Positions 58,325 to 64,000 of a stretch of DNA of 64,000 nucleotides are shown one piece after another. A program made the translations under genes and the position numbers. The notes under the pieces were generated by a model. The model ran no database searches, was not told where the DNA came from, and saw only the letters and a list, made by a program, of their open reading frames with translations. Source of the DNA: Cellulomonas fimi ATCC 484 (lineage in GTDB: Bacteria; Actinomycetota; Actinomycetes; Actinomycetales; Cellulomonadaceae); contig NC_015514.1 in assembly GCF_000212695.1 (NCBI RefSeq), positions 3,844,001 through 3,908,000 on the forward strand, written 5' to 3'. The number at the start of each line of letters is the position of its first letter. Positions within the stretch are counted from its first letter, which is position 1.

Positions 58325-59098
58325 GTGACGACGGACATCGGCAGGGACGACTCCGCCCGCACCGCCCTGCGGGAGCTGTGGCGGCACGAGAGTCTCGGCT
58401 CCGTGTGGCTGCGGCCGGCGGACTGGTACCACCCCGCGGTGGACGACCTCGCGGTCGCGGTGCTCGACGAGTGCGACCCCACGGTCGCCGCCGAGGAGCT
58501 CGGGCGTGCCCGTGGGTACGACGGCGTGGGGATCGGCGAGACGATCGACGACCTCGCGTGCCTGTACCGGTCGCGCGGGGCCGAGCAGCCCCCGCTGACG
58601 GCGGTGCGCGCGCTGTGCGACGGCTGGGCCGACGCGCAGGCCGCCGCCGTCGCGGTCGGGACGTCGCTCGACCCGGAGTCGGGGCTGCCGACGCGGCAGT
58701 ACCTGGCCGTCCGGCTCGCGGAGACGTACCTCGACGCGACGCGCTCGGGCGTGCCGGCCGACGAGACCCACCACCTGGTGCTCGTGGACGTGGCGGCGGG
58801 GGTGGTCGACCCGTTCACGCGTGCGGCCCGGTCGGCGGCCGTGGGAGCGGCCCTCACGGCGACGTTCGGCGAGGGCCACCCGATGGCGACGCTCGGCGGC
58901 GGGGTGTTCGCGGTGCTCGCGCGACGCCAGGACCCGCTCGACGAGGCGACCGAGCACCTGCGGGCCGAGATCGCCCGGAGGGTGGCGGTGCTGGAGGTCG
59001 CGGCGGCGACGCGGCAGCCCGTACGCGTGCGGGCCGAGCGGCTCCCGGCGACGGCGGAGGAGGCGGTGCACGCGCTGCGGCGCGCGGCGCGACCCTGA
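58325..59098 (+). CDS. Degenerate GGDEF-like protein
   Basis: 257 residues from a GTG. The C-terminal half follows the GGDEF fold: GLPTRQYLAVRLAETYLDA matches the DxLTGLxNRR entry motif and ATLGGGVFAVLARR matches the GGDEF active-site strand, but GGGVF replaces GGDEF. A diguanylate cyclase reaction is therefore unlikely, and it may sense nucleotides or act as a scaffold. The N-terminal half is helical and unrecognised (ELWRHESLGSVWLRPADWYHPAVDDLAVAVLDECD). Divergent from the sigma-fusion gene across 207 bases. Confidence 0.7.
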   Translation: MTTDIGRDDSARTALRELWRHESLGSVWLRPADWYHPAVDDLAVAVLDECDPTVAAEELGRARGYDGVGIGETIDDLACLYRSRGAEQPPLTAVRALCDGWADAQAAAVAVGTSLDPESGLPTRQYLAVRLAETYLDATRSGVPADETHHLVLVDVAAGVVDPFTRAARSAAVGAALTATFGEGHPMATLGGGVFAVLARRQDPLDEATEHLRAEIARRVAVLEVAAATRQPVRVRAERLPATAEEAVHALRRAARP

Positions 59099-59231
59099 CG
59101 TCAGCGGTCCGGGTGCGTCCCGGACAGGCGTCCACAGGGTCAAGACGGTTCCTGTGACGGTTCAACCGTTGTACCGCCGCAGGTCAGGCGCGCGTCTGCT
59201 CGCAGGTAGGGACAAGTCGGGTGAATGCGTC

Positions 59232-59237
59232 TACCGT
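59232..59237 (+). promoter_or_regulatory. -10 box for leaderless kinase gene
   Basis: TACCGT, six bases, then the ATG at 59244; no SD. Confidence 0.55.
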
Positions 59238-59243
59238 CGATGC

Positions 59244-60113
59244 ATGAACCCTGCCGAGCTCGCTCCCCGCGACCCTGCTTCGCCAGAGGATCCCGCGGCC
59301 CACCCGACGACAGGTGGCGCGTCCGCAGGCGAGCACGAGGTCCCCACGCAGCCCCACCACCACCCCGGCCTGCCGGAGCTGGACGTCGACCTGACGTCGG
59401 ACGCCCCCGGCCCGCTGCTGACGAGCGGCACGTTCGCGGACGTGTTCGCGCTCGACGACCGCCGGGTCCTGCGGCGCGACCGCAACGGGCGCGACGCGTC
59501 CGGCGAGGCCGACATCCTGCGGCACGTGGTCGCGCACGGGTTCCCCGCGCCGACGGTGTTGCACGTGGACGGCCCGGACCTGGTCGCGGAGCGGCTGCAC
59601 GGGCCGACGCTGCTGCAGGCGATGACGGCCGGCGAGGTGTCGCTGCACGACGGAGCGGCGATCCTGGCCGACCTGCACCGGCGGCTGCACGAGATCCCCG
59701 CCCCCACGGGGTGGAGCGACCCGCGGTCGCAGTGGCCGCACGTGAGCGGCGGCCCGACGGTGGTGCACCTGGACATCCACCCCGCGAACGTGATCCTCAC
59801 CGAGGCGTACGGCCCGGCTCTGATCGACTGGTCGAACGCACGGACGGGCCCGGCGGAGCTCGACGTGGCGCTGACGGCGCTCATCATCGGCGAGGTCGTG
59901 GTGGACGCGGGCGGCGAGTACTCGTCGGCCGCCCGTGCGCTGCTCGCGGCGTTCCTCGGCGCAGCCGGGCACGACTTCGTCTCGGCCCTCGGGGACGCGG
60001 CGGCGCTGCGCGCGCAGGACCCGTCGCTCGTGGCGGGCGAGCGCGAGCTGGTCCCCGCGTCGGCGGCACTGGTCCGTGACCTGGTCGCGGTGGCCGCCCC
60101 GCCGCACGACTGA
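59244..60113 (+). CDS. Aminoglycoside phosphotransferase-like kinase
   Basis: 289 residues. After a ~55-residue Pro/His-rich N-terminus comes an APH-type kinase fold: a glycine-rich strand (LLTSGTFADVFAL), a catalytic loop VVHLDIHPANVIL (H-x-D-x4-N, near residue 175) and a metal-binding LIDWSNA (near 196). Small-molecule kinases of this family phosphorylate antibiotics, choline or sugars; this one's substrate is unknown, and resistance should not be assumed. Start chosen from the TACCGT box and ATG. A strong terminator follows. Confidence 0.85.
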   Translation: MNPAELAPRDPASPEDPAAHPTTGGASAGEHEVPTQPHHHPGLPELDVDLTSDAPGPLLTSGTFADVFALDDRRVLRRDRNGRDASGEADILRHVVAHGFPAPTVLHVDGPDLVAERLHGPTLLQAMTAGEVSLHDGAAILADLHRRLHEIPAPTGWSDPRSQWPHVSGGPTVVHLDIHPANVILTEAYGPALIDWSNARTGPAELDVALTALIIGEVVVDAGGEYSSAARALLAAFLGAAGHDFVSALGDAAALRAQDPSLVAGERELVPASAALVRDLVAVAAPPHD

Positions 60114-60144
60114 CCACGCACTCTCCCCGAGCACGGCCCCCCGA

Positions 60145-60189
60145 GCACGACGAGAGCCGCCCCCGTCAGGTGGGCGGCTCTCGTCGTGC
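60145..60189. terminator. Bidirectional terminator between kinase and DUF1540 genes
   Basis: Perfect 18-bp stem (60145-60162 with 60172-60189) with a 9-nt loop, lying between two convergent genes. It is the strongest hairpin in the window. Confidence 0.85.
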
Positions 60190-60206
60190 GGGGCAGGTGC
60201 CCGGCG

Positions 60207-60506
60207 TCAGCGCGGGGTGTAGGTGAGGCAGTCGGCCAAGTCGTGGCCGGCGCCCACGCGCACCGACTCGGCGGAGCACTCGAGCGCGGAGTTGTGCACG
60301 CAGTCCTGGCGCTGGCAGGCGCCCACGTGGGTGACGACCTTCTCGAGCCCGCCCTTGACGCCGAGCGGGATGAACGTCGCGCACGCGGCGTCCCCGTCGT
60401 GCCCGGCGATCGTGATCGCGGCGGCGTGGCAGTGGGAGTGGTCGTTGTACGAACAGCCGGCGACCGAGCACTCGGTGACCGGGGGCAGGTCCATCAGCGT
60501 GCTCAT
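60207..60506 (-). CDS. DUF1540 cysteine-rich protein
   Basis: 99 residues with SD GGAGGTCGTCCC. Two DUF1540 motifs are visible: VTECSVAGCSYNDHSHCHAAAITI near the start and GACQRQDCVHNSALECSAESV near residue 62, each with the C-x4-C-x5-7-C-type spacing, plus an AACATF cysteine shared between them. It probably binds metal. DUF1540 proteins are short and often linked to sporulation or stress in firmicutes; the role in actinobacteria is unknown. No signal peptide. Confidence 0.88.
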   Translation of the reverse strand: MSTLMDLPPVTECSVAGCSYNDHSHCHAAAITIAGHDGDAACATFIPLGVKGGLEKVVTHVGACQRQDCVHNSALECSAESVRVGAGHDLADCLTYTPR

Positions 60507-60735
60507 GGGACGACCTCCGAGGGGTGGCGAGTCCTGCAGGGACGTACCCGACCGACGCTAGACCCGCGCCGGGGACCCTGCCTAGGAAGGCAGGCCTGCC
60601 TCACCACGGCGCCCTGGGGCGAACTCACCCGCCTTCCCACCCGTCCTCGGGTGGCGCTCGCGGGACGTCCGTCCCACACGTCCGGGTCCGCCCGCCGCCG
60701 TTATGCATTCGAGACTCAAATGACTCCCGCTCGTC

Positions 60736-60764
60736 TTGACTTCGGTTGTCGAACCCAGGAATCT
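60736..60764 (+). promoter_or_regulatory. Sigma-70-type promoter of the chvE operon
   Basis: TTGACT (60736-60741), 17 bases, GAATCT (60759-60764), about 145 bases before the chvE start. This is the best -35/-10 pair in the 401-base gap 60507-60907. The gap otherwise shows two GACTC copies near 60713-60725 and no gene. Confidence 0.5.
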
Positions 60765-60907
60765 GATGCGTGCTGCCGGGCGAGGTCGCCCGTCGATCAG
60801 GTCTCGGCAGCCGGGACCGCGCAGCGAGCGGGGCACTCCCGCGGTTCGCACGAACAAGAAAGGTCCGCCGAAGGGCGGCCCGTCTCAACGACGAGAAGGA
60901 GTGGACG

Positions 60908-62065
60908 ATGCGACGCAAGCTCACCATCGCCGCCATCGGTGCAACGCTGGCCCTCGGGCTCGCCGCGTGCTCGGGCGGCGGCGCGGGCAGCACGGACGGT
61001 GCGAGCGAGGGCTCGGGCGGCGGCGGCGAGGGTGGCCTCGTCGGTGTCGCGATGCCCACGCAGACCTCCGAGCGCTGGATCGCCGACGGCGACGCCGTCA
61101 AGAAGGGCCTGGAGGAGGCCGGCTTCGAGGTCGACCTCCAGTACGGCAACGACGACATCCCGACCCAGCAGTCCCAGATCGACCAGATGATCACCAAGGG
61201 CGCCAAGCTCCTGATCGTCGCCTCGATCGACGGCACCGCCCTGGCGAACCAGCTCCAGGCCGCCGCCGACGCGGGCATCCCGGTCATCGCGTACGACCGC
61301 CTCATCCGCGACAGCGAGAACGTCGACTTCTACGTCACGTTCGACAACTACAACGTGGGCGTCCAGCAGGCCACGTCGCTGCTCGTCGGCCTCGGCGTGC
61401 TCGACGAGGACGGCACGGCCGTCCCCGAGGTCACCGGCCCGTTCAACGTCGAGCTCTTCGCGGGCTCGCTCGACGACAACAACGCGCACTTCTTCTGGAA
61501 GGGCGCGATCGACACCCTGCAGCCGTACATCGACGAGGGCGTCATCACGGTCCCGTCGGGCCAGACGGACATCGAGCAGGCCGCGACGCTGCGCTGGCAG
61601 CAGGAGACCGCGCAGAAGCGCATGGAGGACCTGCTGACCTCCACGTACGGTGGCGGCACCAAGCTCGACGCCGTGCTCTCGCCGTACGACGGCATCTCCC
61701 GCGGCATCATCACGGCGCTCCAGAACGCGGGCTACGGCCCGTCGCGCTCGGACGCCAACCCGATGCCGGTCGTCACCGGCCAGGACGCTGAGATCGCCTC
61801 GGTCAAGCTCATCCAGGACGACGTCCAGTTCTCGACGATCTTCAAGGACACGCGCAAGCTCGCCGAGCAGGCCGTCGTCTCCGCCGAGCAGTTCCTGGAC
61901 GGCGAGGACCCCGAGGCGAACGACACCGAGACGTACGACAACGGCGTCAAGGTCGTTCCCTCGTACCTCCTCACGTCGGACATCGTCTACGCGAACAACA
62001 TCCAGTCGCTGCTGATCGACACCGGCTACTGGACCGCGGAGCAGGTGGAGAAGGGCCAGGCCTGA
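60908..62065 (+). CDS. chvE: Multiple-sugar-binding lipoprotein, ChvE-like
   Basis: 385 residues with SD AAGGAG. A lipoprotein signal (LTIAAIGATLALGLAAC, Cys near residue 20) and Gly/Ser linker lead to a periplasmic-binding-protein fold: VGVAMPTQTSERWIADGDAVKKGLEEAG, LLIVASIDGTALANQLQAAADAGIPVIAYDRLI and AVLSPYDGISRGIITALQNAG. It is close to ChvE/GguABC-type proteins that bind monosaccharides such as galactose, arabinose or glucose. It is anchored on the outer membrane face and hands sugar to the downstream permease. First gene of a chvE-gguA-gguB operon. Confidence 0.93.
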   Translation: MRRKLTIAAIGATLALGLAACSGGGAGSTDGASEGSGGGGEGGLVGVAMPTQTSERWIADGDAVKKGLEEAGFEVDLQYGNDDIPTQQSQIDQMITKGAKLLIVASIDGTALANQLQAAADAGIPVIAYDRLIRDSENVDFYVTFDNYNVGVQQATSLLVGLGVLDEDGTAVPEVTGPFNVELFAGSLDDNNAHFFWKGAIDTLQPYIDEGVITVPSGQTDIEQAATLRWQQETAQKRMEDLLTSTYGGGTKLDAVLSPYDGISRGIITALQNAGYGPSRSDANPMPVVTGQDAEIASVKLIQDDVQFSTIFKDTRKLAEQAVVSAEQFLDGEDPEANDTETYDNGVKVVPSYLLTSDIVYANNIQSLLIDTGYWTAEQVEKGQA

Positions 62066-62074
62066 GCCACCCTC

Positions 62075-62132
62075 CCGGGCTTCACGCCCGGACACCGACC
62101 GGCCGGCGCCACCACCCCCCGGCGCCGGCCGG
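62075..62132 (+). terminator. Two hairpins between chvE and gguA
   Basis: A 6-bp stem (CCGGGC/GCCCGG, 62075-62091) and a perfect 12-bp stem (62099-62110 with 62121-62132, 10-nt loop). In binding-protein operons such hairpins commonly attenuate transcription or protect the upstream mRNA so that the binding protein is made in excess. Confidence 0.65.
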
Positions 62133-62188
62133 CCGGCCGGGCGAACAGCCCATCGGACCAGAGCTAACAGAGAGGCGGTCGCACGCGG

Positions 62189-63724
62189 ATGAGCACCATC
62201 CTCGAGATGCAGTCGATCACCAAGACGTTCCCTGGCGTCAAGGCGCTGCAGGACGTCAACCTCGTCGTCCAGCGTGGTGAGATCCACGCGATCTGCGGGG
62301 AGAACGGCGCCGGCAAGTCGACGCTCATGAAGGTGCTGTCGGGCGTGTACCCGCACGGCACGTACGACGGTCGCATCCTCTTCGAGAACGAGGAGGTCGC
62401 CTTCGGGTCGATCAACGACTCGGAGGACAAGGGCATCGTCATCATCCACCAGGAGCTGGCGCTCGTCCCGTACCTGTCGGTCGCCGAGAACATCTTCCTG
62501 GGCAACGAGCAGCGCGGCGCGGGCGGCCTCATCGACTGGAACCTCGCCAACGCGGAGGCGGCCAAGCTGCTGGCACGGGTCGGGCTCGACGAGCTCCCCG
62601 TCACGCCGGTCGGCCAGCTCGGTGTCGGCAAGCAGCAGCTCATCGAGATCGCCAAGGCGCTCTCCAAGAAGGTGAAGCTGCTCATCCTCGACGAGCCGAC
62701 CGCCGCCCTGAACGACAACGACTCGGAGCACCTCCTCGACCTGCTGCGGCAGCTCAAGGACCACGGCATCACCTCGATCATGATCAGCCACAAGCTGAAC
62801 GAGATCGCCGAGATCGCCGACTCCACCACGATCATCCGCGACGGCCGCACGATCGAGACGCTCGACATGAAGCGTGACAACGTCACGCAGGAGCGGATCA
62901 TCAAGGGCATGGTCGGTCGCGACCTGGAGCACCGGTACCCGCCCCACGAGTCGAACGCGGGCGCCGAGGTGCTGCGCGTCGAGGACTGGACCGTGCACCA
63001 CCCGACGCAGCCCGACCGCGTCGTCGTGGACCACGCGTCGTTCTCCGTGCGCGCCGGCGAGATCGTCGGCATCGCGGGCCTCATGGGCGCCGGGCGGACC
63101 GAGCTGGCCATGAGCCTGTTCGGCCACTCCTACGGCAGCAACATCAGCGGCCGGGTCTACAAGAACGGCCAGGAGATCCGGACGCGCACCGTCGACGAGG
63201 CGATCAGCCACGGCCTGGCGTACGCGACCGAGGACCGCAAGAAGTACGGGCTCAACCTCATCGAGGACATCCGGACGAACATCTCGGCCGCGAGCCTGCG
63301 CAAGCTCTCCCGTGGCGGGTTCGTCAACGGCAACGAGGAGATCAAGGTCGCCGAGGAGTACCGGCGGTCCATGAACATCAAGAGCCCGACCGTCATGGCG
63401 CTCGCCGGACAGCTGTCCGGCGGAAACCAGCAGAAGGTCGTGCTGTCCAAGTGGATCTACACCGACCCTGACGTGCTGATCCTCGACGAGCCGACGCGTG
63501 GTATCGACGTCGGCGCGAAGTACGAGATCTACACCATCATCAACGCGCTGGCCGACCAGGGGAAGGCCGTCGTCGTCATCTCCTCCGAGCTGCCCGAGCT
63601 GCTCGGTATCTGCGACCGCATCTACACCCTGGCGTTCGGCCGGATCACCGGTCAGCTGCCGCGGGAGCAGGCGACGCAGGAGAGCCTCATGCAGCTCATG
63701 ACCAAGGAAAGGGAGAACGCCTGA
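62189..63724 (+). CDS. gguA: Sugar ABC transporter ATP-binding protein, GguA/MmsA-like
   Basis: 511 residues, the double-ATPase form of sugar importers. The first domain has Walker [10 protein letters not shown], signature [15 protein letters not shown] and Walker [12 protein letters not shown]. The second has the degenerate A-loop [10 protein letters not shown], signature [14 protein letters not shown] and Walker [15 protein letters not shown], as in RbsA/MglA/GguA. It energises uptake through the GguB permease. The ATG is preceded by a weak GAGAGGCGG at a long distance. The stop overlaps the permease start by one base. Confidence 0.95.
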   Translation: MSTILEMQSITKTFPGVKALQDVNLVVQRGEIHAICGENGAGKSTLMKVLSGVYPHGTYDGRILFENEEVAFGSINDSEDKGIVIIHQELALVPYLSVAENIFLGNEQRGAGGLIDWNLANAEAAKLLARVGLDELPVTPVGQLGVGKQQLIEIAKALSKKVKLLILDEPTAALNDNDSEHLLDLLRQLKDHGITSIMISHKLNEIAEIADSTTIIRDGRTIETLDMKRDNVTQERIIKGMVGRDLEHRYPPHESNAGAEVLRVEDWTVHHPTQPDRVVVDHASFSVRAGEIVGIAGLMGAGRTELAMSLFGHSYGSNISGRVYKNGQEIRTRTVDEAISHGLAYATEDRKKYGLNLIEDIRTNISAASLRKLSRGGFVNGNEEIKVAEEYRRSMNIKSPTVMALAGQLSGGNQQKVVLSKWIYTDPDVLILDEPTRGIDVGAKYEIYTIINALADQGKAVVVISSELPELLGICDRIYTLAFGRITGQLPREQATQESLMQLMTKERENA

Positions 63725-64000
63725 TGACTGCCGTCGCGGGCCTCAAGGACATCTTCACGCGCAACCTGCGCACGAGCGGCATCTACATCGCCTTCGTCGT
63801 GATCGTCGGGCTCTTCACCATCGCCACCAACGGCATGCTGCTCAGCCCGGGCAACCTCACGAACATCGTGCTGCAGTACTCGTACATCCTGATCCTGGCC
63901 ATCGGCATGGTCATCGTGATCATCGCCGGGCACATCGACCTGTCGGTCGGATCGGTCGTCGCACTGACAGGCGCGGTCTCCGCCGTCCTCGTCATCAAGA
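63724..64000 (+). CDS. gguB: Sugar ABC transporter permease, GguB/MmsB-like, cut by window edge
   Basis: The first 92 codons only. Two helices are seen (SGIYIAFVVIVGLFTIAT and YSYILILAIGMVIVIIAG), followed by the family signature GHIDLSVGSVVALTGAVSA. This matches the BPD_transp_2 permeases that work with RbsA/GguA-type ATPases. It begins in TGATG, overlapping the gguA stop by one base, so it is translationally coupled. Confidence 0.93.
   Translation, partial: MTAVAGLKDIFTRNLRTSGIYIAFVVIVGLFTIATNGMLLSPGNLTNIVLQYSYILILAIGMVIVIIAGHIDLSVGSVVALTGAVSAVLVIK

Noticed and set aside
59244..60113. Aminoglycoside resistance gene
   Set aside because: The kinase fold fits, but this family has many non-antibiotic substrates and nothing nearby suggests resistance.

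Overview
The window is high-GC chromosomal DNA of an actinobacterium. GTG starts are frequent, genes often overlap by 4 bases (ATGA/GTGA), and many genes have a TAnnnT box 6-8 bases before the start codon with no ribosome binding site, as in leaderless actinobacterial transcripts. The carbohydrate-active content (PL11 rhamnogalacturonan lyase, GH81 beta-1,3-glucanase, GH3 beta-glucosidase, sugar ABC transporter) and the gene families suggest a Cellulomonas-like member of the Micrococcales. That genus assignment is inference from gene content.

Layout. 1-3022: a cut-off membrane protein gene and a secreted PL11 lyase. 3331-5409: two nearly identical cspA genes with matching structured leaders on either side of a fatty acid desaturase. 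5485-13183: YchJ-like, HAF-repeat and TPR proteins, an ABC exporter pair, a VapB-like/LytR_C pair and a uracil-xanthine permease. 13344-19270: a GT87 membrane glycosyltransferase, then a tightly overlapping minus-strand operon (cellulose-synthase-like GT2, HlyD-like protein, membrane-anchored GH81 glucanase) that looks like a beta-1,3-glucan (curdlan-like) synthesis unit. 19672-34976: mostly housekeeping and hypothetical genes (LLM oxidoreductase, DUF1684, Nei, FtsH-like protease, phosphatase, a SAM-IV-type riboswitch before two flavin reductases, L,D-transpeptidase, two PAP2 phosphatases, SRPBCC, cupin, DUF2510, RibD-like, EcsC). 35031-39795: an oligosaccharide locus (GH3, MFS transporter, divergent LacI regulator with a palindromic operator over its promoter).

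39884-51040 is a genomic island of about 11.1 kb in the 3' end of a tRNA-Ser(CGA) gene. A 19-bp direct repeat of the tRNA end, with a duplicated terminator hairpin beside it, bounds the island. It holds a broken tyrosine integrase, an IS481 remnant, an intact IS3-family element with 3-bp target duplication, an LRR protein, and an IS5-family element that carries a cysteine-rich CPCC passenger gene. The main cargo is a 1453-residue protein with an Hsp90/sacsin-like ATPase domain at the N-terminus and a NO VEIN C-terminal (DUF3883) PD-(D/E)XK-like nuclease domain at the C-terminus. I regard this last protein as a candidate anti-phage or anti-plasmid factor.

51191-64000 returns to core genes: sirtuin, tadA, upp, an NAD(P)-binding protein, a 1281-residue fusion of an ECF sigma factor with a zinc-finger anti-sigma motif, membrane segments and a large extracellular region, a degenerate GGDEF protein, an APH-type kinase, DUF1540, and the start of a chvE-gguA-gguB sugar ABC transporter operon that runs off the right edge.
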